Source of the DNA: Candidatus Thiodiazotropha sp. CDECU1
Lineage (GTDB): Bacteria > Pseudomonadota > Gammaproteobacteria > Chromatiales > Chromatiaceae
Length of the DNA stretch: 64,000 nucleotides
Assembly (NCBI RefSeq): GCF_963455295.1
Contig: NZ_OY734020.1
Coordinates: 1,240,001 to 1,304,000 of the forward strand
Reading direction: 5' to 3'
Part shown: positions 51,496-60,951 of the stretch, piece by piece
Layout: the number at the start of each line of letters is the position of its first letter
How positions within the stretch are numbered: position 1 is the first letter of the stretch
Translations under genes and position numbers: made by a program
The notes under the pieces: model-generated
The model's input: only the letters and a program-made list of their open reading frames with translations
The model's database searches: none
What the model was told of the DNA's origin: nothing

Positions 51496-53016
51496 TTAAA
51501 AAAATCCGAGCGGGTTGATGTCGTAGCTGACCAGCATGTTCTTGGTTTGCTGGTAGTGATCCAGCATCAATTTATGGGTTTCGCGACCGATACCCGATTT
51601 CTTGTAACCGCCAAAGGCCGCGTGGGCGGGGTAGAGGTGGTAGCAGTTGGTCCAGACCCGTCCTGCCTCAATGCCTCTACCCATGCGGTAGGCGCGGTTC
51701 ATGTCCCGGGTCCACAATCCGGCGCCGAGTCCAAACTCGGTGTCGTTGGCAATGGCAAGTGCTTCCGCCTCGTCTTTGAAGGTTGCTACCGATACCACTG
51801 GCCCGAAGATCTCTTCCTGAAAGACACGCATCTTGTTATGGCCTTTGAGCAGTGTTGGTTGAATATAATAGCCATCACTATAGTCATCATCCATGGCTTC
51901 CGTATCGCCGCCGACGATCACTTCTGCGCCTTCTTCTACGCCGATCTTCATGTAGCTGAGGATTTTGTCATATTGCTCTTGAGATGCCTGGGCGCCCACC
52001 ATGGTTTCGGTATCGAGTGGATTACCCCGTTTGATCTGCTGTGAGCGCTGGATGACTTTTTCTATGAACTCGTCATAGATCGATTCCTGAATCAGTAAGC
52101 GGGAAGGGCAGGTGCATACTTCGCCCTGATTGAAGAAGGCGAGTACCGCACCCTCTACCGCCTTGCTGACGAATTCGTCCTCTTGATCCAGCACATCCTC
52201 GAAGTAGATGTTGGGAGACTTGCCGCCCAGCTCCACTGTCGAAGGAATAATGTTCTCGGCGGCACACTTGAGGATGTGGGAGCCGACCGGGGTGGAGCCG
52301 GTAAAGGCGATCTTCGCGATACGGGTGCTGGTTGCAAGCGCCTGTCCAGCCTCATTGCCGAAACCGTTGACCACGTTCAAGACACCAGGCGGTAGCAAGT
52401 CACCGATCAACTCTATCATCACGAGGATTGAAGCCGGGGTCTGTTCTGCCGGTTTCAGTACGATACAGTTACCTGCGGCAAGCGCCGGCGCCAGTTTCCA
52501 GACTGCCATCAGGAGAGGGAAATTCCAGGGTATGATCTGCCCCACCACGCCATAGGGTTCATGATAGTGATAGGCGACGGTTTTTTCATCGATCTCACTC
52601 ATGCTACCTTCCTGGGCACGCAGACATCCGGCAAAATAACGAAAATGGTCGACAGCGAGCGGTACATCCGCATTCAGTGTTTCACGTACCGCCTTACCAT
52701 TGTCCCAGGTTTCCGCAACTGCCAGCAGCTCAAGGTTCTGTTCAATCCGATCTGCGATCCTGAGCAGTGTATTGGAGCGCTCGGTTACCGAGGTTTTACC
52801 CCAGGTGTCTTTTGCCCGGTGTGCCGCATCGATGGCCAAATCCACATCGAGTGCGGAGGAGCGGGGAATTTTGCAAAAGCTCTTACCGTTGACTGGACTG
52901 ATATTCTCGAAATAGCGACCTTCCACCGGGGCAACCCATTCGCCACCAATATAGTTTTCGTAGCGGGATTTGAACTCAATCTTACTACCTGGTTGGTTGG
53001 GTTCAACATAGATCAT
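51496..53016 (-). CDS. NAD-dependent aldehyde dehydrogenase (ExaC/AldB-like)
   Basis: A 506-residue soluble dehydrogenase. Motifs: [20 protein letters not shown] (active-site region), [12 protein letters not shown], catalytic ELGGKSP and the nucleophile segment [13 protein letters not shown], where the Cys is in the EVCTC stretch. It resembles AldB/ExaC enzymes that oxidise acetaldehyde or other aldehydes from the alcohol dehydrogenase at 57.6 kb. AGGAG lies before the ATG. It has its own sigma-54 promoter (53103-53117). Oriented opposite to the alcohol dehydrogenase genes. Confidence 0.93.
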   Translation of the reverse strand: MIYVEPNQPGSKIEFKSRYENYIGGEWVAPVEGRYFENISPVNGKSFCKIPRSSALDVDLAIDAAHRAKDTWGKTSVTERSNTLLRIADRIEQNLELLAVAETWDNGKAVRETLNADVPLAVDHFRYFAGCLRAQEGSMSEIDEKTVAYHYHEPYGVVGQIIPWNFPLLMAVWKLAPALAAGNCIVLKPAEQTPASILVMIELIGDLLPPGVLNVVNGFGNEAGQALATSTRIAKIAFTGSTPVGSHILKCAAENIIPSTVELGGKSPNIYFEDVLDQEDEFVSKAVEGAVLAFFNQGEVCTCPSRLLIQESIYDEFIEKVIQRSQQIKRGNPLDTETMVGAQASQEQYDKILSYMKIGVEEGAEVIVGGDTEAMDDDYSDGYYIQPTLLKGHNKMRVFQEEIFGPVVSVATFKDEAEALAIANDTEFGLGAGLWTRDMNRAYRMGRGIEAGRVWTNCYHLYPAHAAFGGYKKSGIGRETHKLMLDHYQQTKNMLVSYDINPLGFF

Positions 53017-53102
53017 GGACTTCTCCTCATAGATTATTGAGTAACATCGTTATGGCTTTATGCTCAAAGATTATTTTTCAAACTTGATCCGTTATGCAGA
53101 TA

Positions 53103-53117
53103 GCAGAGAACATGCCA
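53103..53117 (-). promoter_or_regulatory. Sigma-54 (-24/-12) promoter of the aldehyde dehydrogenase gene
   Basis: On the minus strand TGGCATG-TTCT-CTGC, with GG (53116-53115) and GC (53104-53103) exactly 10 bases apart. The start would be near 53091, about 75 bases before the ATG. The regulator gene immediately upstream encodes a sigma-54 activator. Confidence 0.8.
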
Positions 53118-53208
53118 AAGTGATGCTTGAGGATGGATTTAACTTTTATGTTTATATTCAGCGAGATATAAACTGAGATAGAAATAGTGGAATAAAATGA
53201 ATGCATGG

Positions 53209-53236
53209 GTACAGATTCGAACTGAGTGAACTGTAC
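53209..53236. promoter_or_regulatory. Inverted repeat GTACAG-N16-CTGTAC, candidate activator site
   Basis: Arms GTACAG(A)TTC and GAACTGTAC, about 95 bases upstream of the -24 element of the aldehyde dehydrogenase promoter. Spacing and symmetry fit an upstream activating site for an AcoR-type protein. The role is inferred. Confidence 0.5.
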
Positions 53237-53278
53237 GATTACTCAACAACTGTTATGAAATGAAACAGGAAATCACCA

Positions 53279-53298
53279 GGCATGTCTTGGGACATGCC
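53279..53298 (-). terminator. Hairpin after the AcoR-type regulator gene
   Basis: GGCATGTC-CCAA-GACATGCC on the minus strand, an 8-base-pair perfect stem located 43 bases beyond the regulator stop. A weak T-rich tail follows (TGGTGATTTCC). It would end the regulator transcript before the aldehyde dehydrogenase promoter. Confidence 0.55.
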
Positions 53299-53340
53299 AT
53301 GTCTCTGCTTGAAACCGCGGCTGCGAAAGTTTGCCGGGAT

Positions 53341-55356
53341 TTAACGGTTGTCTTGTTTAATGTCGTGTTTTTGGATCTTGCGATAGAGCGTGTTTCTGCT
53401 CATATCGAGGGCTTCCGCAGTACGCGATATGTTCCAGTTATAGGTTTTCAGTGCATTCAGAATTACCATATGTTCTGCGGACCTTAGAGGATTGTCTGAG
53501 GTTGCTTCAACATGAGTGGGTTCTTCGCTTTGCACGGTCGGTGCAGCCATCTCCTGGGGCTGGCTAAGGGGAGGCTTTATATTCCGTCCAACCAGGGTCG
53601 GCAGATTGATATGGGATGCATCGATGACGTCCCCATCACACAGGGCAACAGCGGTTCGTATAACATTCCGCAGTTGACGCAGATTGCCCGGCCAGGGATA
53701 TTTCAGCAGATGTGAAATGGCTTCCGGGGTGATTTGCAGTTTCTTGCCGGTATCGTTTTCCGCCTCGAGGACCTTGAGGATGATATTGCGCAGATCCTGG
53801 CGCTCTCTGAGAGGCGGTAAGTAGAGAGTGATACCGTTGAGTCTATAGTAGAGGTCTTCGCGAAATGCACCCTCATTGATCAGTTGTACAAGGTCGCGAT
53901 GGGTCGCGGCCACGATGTTGAGATCGACCTTGATCAGCTCCTCCGCGCCAAGGGGGACAACCTCTTCCGTTTCGAGTACGCGTAGCAGTCTGGATTGCAT
54001 ATTCAGCGGCATATCGCCGATCTCATCCAGGAACAGGGTGCCGCCGCTGGACTCTATCAGCTTTCCGCGCCGTCCCTCTTTGCGTGCCCCGGTAAAGGCG
54101 CCATGTTTATAACCAAACAGTTCGCTTTCGATGAGTGACTCGGGGATTGAGGCGCAGTTCAAGGCAACAAAGGGTTTATCCTTGCGCTTACTTGCCTTGT
54201 GCATTGCCTGAGAGAAGAGGTCCTTGCCGGTTCCCGTTTCTCCCTGCAATAGAATCGGGATACGCTTATCAATCACCCGTAGTGCACGTTTGGCCGCATC
54301 CAGCATCTGCGGATCTTCACCGGCAAGTTTATTCAGGTTACAGAGTTCCCCGCGACACTCATCGGGACTTTGGGTGGCGGGTTTGATCGTGAGCCCACGC
54401 AAAGGTGCCGGTTCCTTGTACTTGTAGATGAAGCCGAAAAAGCGCGCACCGCTCTCCTGGTGACGGAAAGGTAGCACGGTACCTTCATTTGACTTTGAGG
54501 CGAACAATAAACTATCGAGATCATTACCCACAAGTTCAGACAGGCTCTTGCCGATCAGCATACTCCTATCGTGAATCCCAAGCAGTTGTAACGCGATGAT
54601 GTTGGCAGCGAGAATCCTATTGTCTTCACCTAGCGCAAGCATCGCTTCATTCGGCAATGCGACACACTCCACGCGACTGTGAAAACGCAATACCCGTTGA
54701 TTGCGGAATTCACGCAGAAAATATCGGCCTTCAATCAGGCGTGCATAACTGACGACCAAGGCACGGGTATGGATCTGCGAGGCACGCGAGTCCTGCGTGC
54801 CGCAACAGGATGCGTCCAGCACGGTAAGCAGATTGCCATGCGGGTCGAGTATCGGCGATGCCGAGCATGAGAGGTCGATGTTTTGTCTGAGAAAATGTTC
54901 ATCACGGTGCACGGTTACCGGGCGCCTTTCCGATATACAGGTGCCTATGCCATTGGTACCGACATGCCCCTCTCCCCAGTCCGCTCCCTGCCACAATCCA
55001 GCCTTCTTGAACTCCTCGGTCAGATTATCCTCGACCTGATGATGCAGGATGAGACCTTTGTTATCGGTCAATATGACGGCATAACCGCTACCGGATAGTG
55101 CCGATGCCAGATTGGCCAACTCCGGTTCTGAGAGCCTGATAAAGGCATCGAAACGGGATCTGAGTTCATGCAGGGTCTGCGGTTCGAGAACATTCGGGCC
55201 GCGGGGCTTGAATGGGTCCAAATGATCATCATTCAAACAGCGTTGCCAGGATCTGACAATCTCACGCTCAATGCCTAGATCCTCAACACCATCACTCAAC
55301 GCCGCCACTGAAGAGAGGCGCTGAGCATGTTGCCGAAGCTTCTGATTTTGGGTCAT
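53341..55356 (-). CDS. AcoR-type sigma-54 activator with GAF domain
   Basis: A 671-residue activator (ATG 55356; GTG at 55362 is two codons earlier). An N-terminal GAF-type sensory region (about 60-330, with DWGEGHVGTNGIGTC) takes the place of a receiver domain. The AAA+ domain has Walker A GETGTGKD and the sigma-54 loop GAFTGARKE; a Fis-type helix-turn-helix ends the protein (NISRTAEALDMSRNTLYRKI). AcoR-like proteins sense small metabolites such as acetoin or alcohols. It lies between three genes with -24/-12 promoters (53103, 55786, 57545) and is the obvious candidate for their activator. Confidence 0.92.
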   Translation of the reverse strand: MTQNQKLRQHAQRLSSVAALSDGVEDLGIEREIVRSWQRCLNDDHLDPFKPRGPNVLEPQTLHELRSRFDAFIRLSEPELANLASALSGSGYAVILTDNKGLILHHQVEDNLTEEFKKAGLWQGADWGEGHVGTNGIGTCISERRPVTVHRDEHFLRQNIDLSCSASPILDPHGNLLTVLDASCCGTQDSRASQIHTRALVVSYARLIEGRYFLREFRNQRVLRFHSRVECVALPNEAMLALGEDNRILAANIIALQLLGIHDRSMLIGKSLSELVGNDLDSLLFASKSNEGTVLPFRHQESGARFFGFIYKYKEPAPLRGLTIKPATQSPDECRGELCNLNKLAGEDPQMLDAAKRALRVIDKRIPILLQGETGTGKDLFSQAMHKASKRKDKPFVALNCASIPESLIESELFGYKHGAFTGARKEGRRGKLIESSGGTLFLDEIGDMPLNMQSRLLRVLETEEVVPLGAEELIKVDLNIVAATHRDLVQLINEGAFREDLYYRLNGITLYLPPLRERQDLRNIILKVLEAENDTGKKLQITPEAISHLLKYPWPGNLRQLRNVIRTAVALCDGDVIDASHINLPTLVGRNIKPPLSQPQEMAAPTVQSEEPTHVEATSDNPLRSAEHMVILNALKTYNWNISRTAEALDMSRNTLYRKIQKHDIKQDNR

Positions 55357-55419
55357 TTTCACTCCATCCGGTCATAATGGCAGTCAGTCTGCACTAGTTA
55401 TTATTTTTTTGTTGTCGTA

Positions 55420-55431
55420 ACAGTTAACTGT
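55420..55431. promoter_or_regulatory. Perfect palindrome ACAGTTAACTGT
   Basis: Twelve-base palindrome in the region shared by the AcoR-type regulator gene and the flavoprotein gene, 64 bases upstream of the regulator start. Possible binding site of the regulator or another factor. No copy was found at the other promoters. Confidence 0.4.
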
Positions 55432-55785
55432 AGACGCTATGCAACCAATTTTGTATATAAAGTGTTCATTTTCGACACAATCGATTGTTCAAAAATGGCA
55501 TAGCCAGTCAAATTGGATTTTGCCTTTTTCCGGCACAACGTGTGTGCCGTCGCAAAATCAAAGATCAAATTGTTAATCACGTCTCACGCTATTACAGTTC
55601 GTAATAATGCTTACAATAACAATCGGATACTGTCTATTTATAGTTCTTTATCAGGGCTTGTCGGCGGTGATTCAGCGGCTTGGAATATCCAGGTTTCAAG
55701 CCTGTTTCCAGGATCTCCCGGTAAATCGTCACAAGCATAAACCACCAACACTATTCATATAACATCAATTTCTATACCAACATGG

Positions 55786-55800
55786 TGGCGCGCTTTTTGC
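55786..55800 (+). promoter_or_regulatory. Sigma-54 (-24/-12) promoter upstream of the flavoprotein gene
   Basis: TGGCGCG-CTTT-TTGC, with GG (55787-55788) and GC (55799-55800) exactly 10 bases apart. Nearly identical to the promoter at 5357. The start near 55812 is about 275 bases before the ATG. Confidence 0.85.
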
Positions 55801-56088
55801 GAGGGCTTTAGGCACAATCATTTTCAGGTCGAAATCCTGTGTAAGGTCCGGGATCTATCCCGGTTTTGTGCGGAATTGGGCGGCTGGAATTTTCGGGTAG
55901 TTCACACAAAGTTGGGCGGGTAATTGGATGCTGGTGATCCCTCTACATTGGAAGATTACAAACACAGCAGGCGTTGTAACAACGACAGTCCAAGGCTCAG
56001 TCAGGAAGAAGTTCGGAGTAGTTGTAAAACACTTACGATCAGCTTTGATCCTTAGGTGTTTTGCTTTCAGGGAGTGGAGATAGAGACT

Positions 56089-57366
56089 ATGCAGCATGTG
56101 ATCATTGGAGCCGGACCCGCAGGTGTGGTTGCGGCCGAATCGATTAGAAAATTCGATAAATCCAGTACTGTCACATTAATCAGCAATGAATCGGAAAGGC
56201 CCTATTCACGACTGGAGATACCTCGGTTTCTGCAAGGCAAGATCGACGAAAAGGATACCTATCTCAGATGTGGCCAAAACTATTTTGCATCCCAGTCCAT
56301 CGATGTATGCAAAGGCAGTGTTGTCAAGGTAGAGAGCCAGAATAATGCAATCAATCTGGCAGATGGCACCCGCTTGGAATATGACCGTTTATTGATTGCC
56401 ACCGGGAGCCGGCCAGAAAAACCGAAGATACCCGGTAGTGAACTTCCTGGTGTGGTCAACTGCTGGACCCTCGAGGATGCAAGGAAGATTATCTGCAACC
56501 TGGGTATCAACAGCCGCTTGGTCGTTGTTGGCGGTGGCTTTATCGGATTCGTCATCATCGATGCACTGGCACGCACAGGTGCGCAGATAAACCTGATCGA
56601 GAAGGGTAAGCATGTCCTTCCGCACATGATGGACGATAACTCCAGCAGTCTCATACAGTCATGGTGCGAGGCGAAAGGAATTACGGTACAAACCTGCGTC
56701 GACGTCAAAGCGATTGATAGAAAGAGAAAGACGAATAAAAGCACCGGTTCGGGTTTGAATCAGCTCACCGTGTTACTGAACAGTGGTGAATCAATTACTG
56801 CGGACATGGTAATTTTCGCCACTGGCACAAAAATGAATACAACGTTTTTAGAGGGATCAGGGATTGCCTTCGATCATGGTGTGCTTGTGGACGAGCGCCT
56901 CAACACAACCCAGCCGAATGTATTTGCCGCCGGTGATGTTTGTCAGGGACTTGGCTTCTCTACGGGTGGACGAAGGGTGCAAGCCGTGCAACTTACCGCC
57001 AGTGAGCATGGCCGTATAGCAGCAGCAAACATGTGTGGTCTCAAGGCAAAATTATCAGGCAGTCTCACCATGAATGTGCTTGATACGCTGGGACTTGTCT
57101 CAAGCTCTTTTGGCACCTGGAATGGAATTCAGGGTGGTGAGAGTGCTGTCTATTCCTTAACAAGCAGCTACACATATCTGAATCTCCAGTTTGATGAGGA
57201 GAGACTGATCGGTGCATCCAGTATCGGTAATGCTGAACATCTACAGCTACTACCTAGATTGATTCATTCAAATTTACCCCTTAAAGGGTGGAAAAAGCGG
57301 CTCATGCAGGATCCGTGTCGCGTTGGTGAGGCTTATCATGCGCTCTCCCAGGGTGCCAGACAGTAG
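56089..57366 (+). CDS. FAD-dependent NAD(P)H oxidoreductase (rubredoxin/nitrite reductase-like)
   Basis: A 425-residue pyridine nucleotide-disulfide family flavoprotein. It starts MQHVIIGAGPAGVVAAESIR (FAD), then RLLIATGSRPEKP, LVVVGGGFIGFVIIDAL (NAD) and the FAAGDVCQG FAD motif. No redox-active CXXXXC pair is seen, so it is of the type that reduces an acceptor protein. It has its own sigma-54 promoter and precedes the alcohol dehydrogenase gene by 278 bases. Its place in alcohol oxidation is unclear; it may be a partner of one of the cytochromes. Confidence 0.85.
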   Translation: MQHVIIGAGPAGVVAAESIRKFDKSSTVTLISNESERPYSRLEIPRFLQGKIDEKDTYLRCGQNYFASQSIDVCKGSVVKVESQNNAINLADGTRLEYDRLLIATGSRPEKPKIPGSELPGVVNCWTLEDARKIICNLGINSRLVVVGGGFIGFVIIDALARTGAQINLIEKGKHVLPHMMDDNSSSLIQSWCEAKGITVQTCVDVKAIDRKRKTNKSTGSGLNQLTVLLNSGESITADMVIFATGTKMNTTFLEGSGIAFDHGVLVDERLNTTQPNVFAAGDVCQGLGFSTGGRRVQAVQLTASEHGRIAAANMCGLKAKLSGSLTMNVLDTLGLVSSSFGTWNGIQGGESAVYSLTSSYTYLNLQFDEERLIGASSIGNAEHLQLLPRLIHSNLPLKGWKKRLMQDPCRVGEAYHALSQGARQ

Positions 57367-57544
57367 TTTGCTGGAACACTGTAAATACAACAATTGTGTT
57401 GAGTCTTGAATCACTGTCCCAAAAACATGACAGCACAGACAGGCTAGACACTTCCCGCCAAATATTCTTTTCAGTCCAAGCGTTTTCATTGTTTTTTAAA
57501 TAAAAATAAGCGCTTAACAATAAACAAAAGCCAACAATTCCGTT

Positions 57545-57560
57545 TGGCCTGCTTCTTGCT
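57545..57560 (+). promoter_or_regulatory. Sigma-54 (-24/-12) promoter of the alcohol dehydrogenase operon
   Basis: TGGCCTG-CTTC-TTGCT with GG (57546-57547) and GC (57558-57559) exactly 10 bases apart, about 85 bases before the ATG at 57644. Upstream at 57414-57433 lies CTGTC-N10-GACAG, a possible activator site. Confidence 0.85.
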
Positions 57561-57643
57561 CAAACGTCTAACCAGGAATGGGAGTTATCCAACAAACTGT
57601 CACGGGAACAGAACAATCCAATGAACCTGGAGGAGAAGAGATT

Positions 57644-59410
57644 ATGATTTCCCAGCATCGAAACAAGATTTTCCGCAACGCGGTCGTGATAACCGGTCTC
57701 AGTGCCGCTATCACTTTTAGCGGAGCGGTAAGCGCACGTACGACTCAGGCTGAAATAGATGGTGATGCAGCAAGTACTGGCGATGTCCTGAGTTGGGGCA
57801 TGGGCCAGCAGGGTCAGCGCTACAGCCCGCTCAAAAAAATCAATACCGGTAACGTAAAGAAACTGGTACCGGCATGGAGTTTCTCTTTTGGTGGAGAGAA
57901 GCAGCGTGGACAGGAGGCACAACCGGTTATCAAGGATGGAAAGATGTTCGTTACCGCCTCATATTCCAGACTCTATGCGATTGACACCAAGACTGGTCAA
58001 GAGTTGTGGCAATATGATCATCGCCTGCCTGATGGCATCCTGCCCTGTTGTGACGTGGTCAATCGTGGTGCCGCGTTGTATGACGATCTGGTGATATTCG
58101 GCACCCTGGATGCACGCATTATCGCTCTCCATCAAGACACAGGTAAGGTGGTCTGGCGTGCGAAGATTGATGATTACAAGGCGGGTTACTCGTTCACTGC
58201 AGCACCGCTGATCGTCAAGGACATGGTAATCACCGGGGTCTCGGGCGGTGAGTTCGGGGTCATTGGACGTGTTGAGGCACGTGATGCGAAGACCGGTAAG
58301 TTGCGCTGGATTCGTCCCTCGGTAGAGGGCCATATGGGTTACATATGGAAAGGTGATAAGAAGATGGAAAACGGTCTCACCGGGAACACCAACGCCACCT
58401 GGCCTGGTGATTTGTGGAAGACCGGTGGTGCCGCAACCTGGCAAGGAGGCACCTACGATCATGAAACCGATCTGATATTTTACGGTACGGGTAATCCCGC
58501 ACCCTGGAATGCCCATCTAAGACCGGGTGATAATCTTTACTCAACTTCAACCTTGGCCATCGATCCGGACACCGGCAAGATCGCCTGGCACTATCAATAC
58601 ACACCCAACGATGGCTGGGATTACGATGGCGTGAATGAACTGGTTTCGTTCAACATCGGTGGGGATAAGTTGGCGGGTCATGCCGATCGGAATGGTTTTT
58701 TCTATGTCCTCGATCGTACTAACGGCGAGTTGAAAAACGCCTTTCCTTTTGTCAACAAGATCGATTGGGCGAAAGGGGTTGATCTCAAGACCGGTCGTCC
58801 TATCGAAACGGGTGTGCGTCCCGGAGATCCCACCAAGAGCAAAGACGGTAAGAAGGGTGACGTGGTATTTGTCGCGCCTTCATTTCTCGGTGCAAAAAAC
58901 TGGATGCCCATGGCCTACAGTCCAGATACCGAGCTCTTTTATGTTCCCGCCAATGAGTGGGGCATGGATATTTGGAACGAGCCGATTACTTATAAAAAGG
59001 GCGCAGCCTATCTTGGCGCCGGTTTTACCATCAAGCCACTCAATGATGACTACATCGGTGCCTTGCGGGCGGTGGATCCAAAGAGCGGAAAGATTGTATG
59101 GGAATACAAGAATAATGCGCCGCTCTGGGGTGGTGTCATGACCACTGCCGGTAATCTGGTTTTTACCGGTACTCCGGAAGGCTACCTAAAGGCTTTTGAC
59201 GCCAAATCTGGAAAAGAGCTGTGGAAGTTCCAGACCGGCTCCGGAGTGGTTGGCTGTCCGGTTACCTGGGAACAGGATGGGGAGCAGTACATCGCTGTAC
59301 CTTCCGGCTGGGGTGGCGCGGTACCGCTGTGGGGCGGTGATGTGGCGAAGAAGGTCAAGTACCTGAACCAGGGTGGATCGCTCTGGGTCTTCAAGCTGTC
59401 CGACGTCTGA
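57644..59410 (+). CDS. Lanthanide-type PQQ-dependent alcohol dehydrogenase (ExaF/PedH-like)
   Basis: A 588-residue periplasmic quinoprotein with a signal peptide (about 1-31). It shows the eight-bladed propeller repeats (W-docking motifs such as [24 protein letters not shown]), the adjacent disulfide Cys135-Cys136 (ILPCCDVVN) and catalytic Asp326. Asp328 two residues later (GWDYDGVNE) is the extra ligand found in lanthanide-dependent enzymes; calcium enzymes have another residue there. The N terminus ([27 protein letters not shown]) groups it with ethanol dehydrogenases of the ExaA/PedH type and not with XoxF methanol dehydrogenases. AGGAG precedes the ATG; an upstream start at 57578 is rejected. 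It is the first gene of the relay operon. Confidence 0.92.
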   Translation: MISQHRNKIFRNAVVITGLSAAITFSGAVSARTTQAEIDGDAASTGDVLSWGMGQQGQRYSPLKKINTGNVKKLVPAWSFSFGGEKQRGQEAQPVIKDGKMFVTASYSRLYAIDTKTGQELWQYDHRLPDGILPCCDVVNRGAALYDDLVIFGTLDARIIALHQDTGKVVWRAKIDDYKAGYSFTAAPLIVKDMVITGVSGGEFGVIGRVEARDAKTGKLRWIRPSVEGHMGYIWKGDKKMENGLTGNTNATWPGDLWKTGGAATWQGGTYDHETDLIFYGTGNPAPWNAHLRPGDNLYSTSTLAIDPDTGKIAWHYQYTPNDGWDYDGVNELVSFNIGGDKLAGHADRNGFFYVLDRTNGELKNAFPFVNKIDWAKGVDLKTGRPIETGVRPGDPTKSKDGKKGDVVFVAPSFLGAKNWMPMAYSPDTELFYVPANEWGMDIWNEPITYKKGAAYLGAGFTIKPLNDDYIGALRAVDPKSGKIVWEYKNNAPLWGGVMTTAGNLVFTGTPEGYLKAFDAKSGKELWKFQTGSGVVGCPVTWEQDGEQYIAVPSGWGGAVPLWGGDVAKKVKYLNQGGSLWVFKLSDV

Positions 59411-59581
59411 TCAGTTGGGCCAGGGTCGGATATAGCACGCAATATCCGACCCTGGTTCAGGCCAAGCAACCTTATTACACAAACAACCAACTCAGTATTC
59501 GATAGATAAATAGCGAAAAGGGAAATTGTTGGATGATTATCATCTTTCGGTTTTCTGTTTGATTACCTGGAGTATTTCCAC

Positions 59582-60010
59582 ATGCAAAGCACAACATCTA
59601 TTAAAGTCGTACTCGGTATAGTGCTATCGACTATTATTACGGGTAAGGCTTTAGCCCACGGCAATGTATCTCCTCAGGCTGTAGATACCAAGCATCTACC
59701 CCAATTGGGTGAGGATTGGCTCGAGGTCAATCCTTACAGAGACAATACAGATGCCGTGGCCACCGGGTCATCCGCCTACAATCAGAACTGCGCGCGTTGC
59801 CATGGACTGGGTGCTGTCTCCGGCGGGATCGCCCCCGACCTGCGCATGCTGCCACCTGAAGATGAAGGCGATGAGTGGTATATCTATCGTGTCCGTAACG
59901 GCGCTATACGTAACGGAATTACCTATATGCCGAAGTTTGAAGGCATCCTTTCGCAGGAGGCACTGTGGTCGATCCGGGCCTGGCTGGTGACTCTGCCTGT
60001 GGAAGAGTAA
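59582..60010 (+). CDS. c-type cytochrome of the quinoprotein system (PedF/c550-like)
   Basis: A 142-residue exported monohaem cytochrome. Signal peptide about 1-25 (KALA-HG), haem site CARCH (Cys70-His74), and the likely Met ligand in GITYMPKFEG. It accepts electrons from the PQQ enzyme and hands them to the respiratory chain. It lies 171 bases after the dehydrogenase stop with its own GGAG ribosome site. Confidence 0.92.
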   Translation: MQSTTSIKVVLGIVLSTIITGKALAHGNVSPQAVDTKHLPQLGEDWLEVNPYRDNTDAVATGSSAYNQNCARCHGLGAVSGGIAPDLRMLPPEDEGDEWYIYRVRNGAIRNGITYMPKFEGILSQEALWSIRAWLVTLPVEE

Positions 60011-60039
60011 TCACTGAGACATAACAATGAGAGAGTGAT

Positions 60040-60951
60040 ATGTATAGGATCAAAGACATCTTAATCTTTGCGGCTGCAATGGCCTCTCTTATGCTGCAGA
60101 GTCCGGCAATGGCCGAGGATGAATCCAGTGCCTTGGATCGGATTCGTGAACGGGGCGTCCTGGAAGTGGCTGTTTACAACAATTTTCCACCTTTTTCCTA
60201 TCGTGATGAAAAAGGCAGGATTGTCGGAATAGATGCCGACATTGCACGAGCGCTGGCGAAAAGCCTTGGAGTCTCTGCGGCAATCAGGGTGGTGGGCGCG
60301 GATGAATCCATGGAAGATGACCTGCGCAACAACGTTTGGAAAGGCCACTATCTTGGGGGTGGCGTGGCAGATGTCATGTTGCACGTCCCCTATGATGCTG
60401 CATTTGCCGAAGAGAACGATCGGGTCCAGTTTGTTGCACCCTATTATCGGGAACAGGTTGTAGTGGCGGTGGAGAAAGGGGTCGGTACCAATCTTGACCC
60501 ATTGGACTATTTCAGCCGCGAAAAGGTAGGTGTGGAGCTGGATACCCTGACCGATTTTTATCTTCTCTCCGCCTACAACGGAAAAATCCGCAATCAGGTC
60601 GTTCATTTTTCAAATATTGGTCAAGCGGTTGCCGCCTTGAAGAAGGGTGAGATTGCCGCTGTCGCCGGACCTCGCAGCGAGATTGAGTTCGCACTCGGAG
60701 AGCATGCTGACAACTATGCGGTTGGACCGATACAGATGCCGGGTTTGCGCACCTCCGGTTGGGATTTGGGGGCTGCGGTAAAACAGGGTAACAGTGTATT
60801 GGCTGAGGCGGTGGAGCAGGCGATGACCCAGCTGCGTAAGCAGAGCTCAGTAAGCAAGATATTTGCCCAGTACCGTTCAACTTATCAATTACCCAGCCGA
60901 ATCAGACTGGTTAGGGTTGAATCGAATGGGCGAATCAGTCAGCGTGACTAA
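60040..60951 (+). CDS. MoxJ-like quinoprotein-associated periplasmic binding protein
   Basis: A 303-residue exported protein of the type-2 periplasmic binding fold: DRIRERGVLEVAVYNNFPPFSYRDEKG, then VGIDADIARALA and GGVADVMLHVP. No ABC permease is adjacent, as is typical for MoxJ-like proteins beside PQQ dehydrogenases, where they may help maturation or electron transfer. The stop overlaps the next gene's start. Substrate unknown. Confidence 0.88.
   Translation: MYRIKDILIFAAAMASLMLQSPAMAEDESSALDRIRERGVLEVAVYNNFPPFSYRDEKGRIVGIDADIARALAKSLGVSAAIRVVGADESMEDDLRNNVWKGHYLGGGVADVMLHVPYDAAFAEENDRVQFVAPYYREQVVVAVEKGVGTNLDPLDYFSREKVGVELDTLTDFYLLSAYNGKIRNQVVHFSNIGQAVAALKKGEIAAVAGPRSEIEFALGEHADNYAVGPIQMPGLRTSGWDLGAAVKQGNSVLAEAVEQAMTQLRKQSSVSKIFAQYRSTYQLPSRIRLVRVESNGRISQRD

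Larger units (their letters stand above)
55357..56088. other. Long regulatory region before the flavoprotein gene
   Basis: A 732-base region. It holds the palindrome ACAGTTAACTGT (55420-55431) and the sigma-54 promoter at 55786-55800; the transcript would carry a 270-base leader. A 75-codon frame at 55513-55740 lacks a ribosome site and motifs, so I do not call it. A small unannotated gene in the leader cannot be excluded. Confidence 0.55.

Noticed and set aside
55513-55740. 75-codon plus-strand frame before the flavoprotein gene
   Set aside because: It lies upstream of the mapped promoter element, has no ribosome site and no recognisable domain.
57644-59410. Assignment as XoxF methanol dehydrogenase
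   Set aside because: The Asp-Tyr-Asp signature shows lanthanide use, but the N-terminal region and repeats match ExaA/PedH-type ethanol dehydrogenases better.
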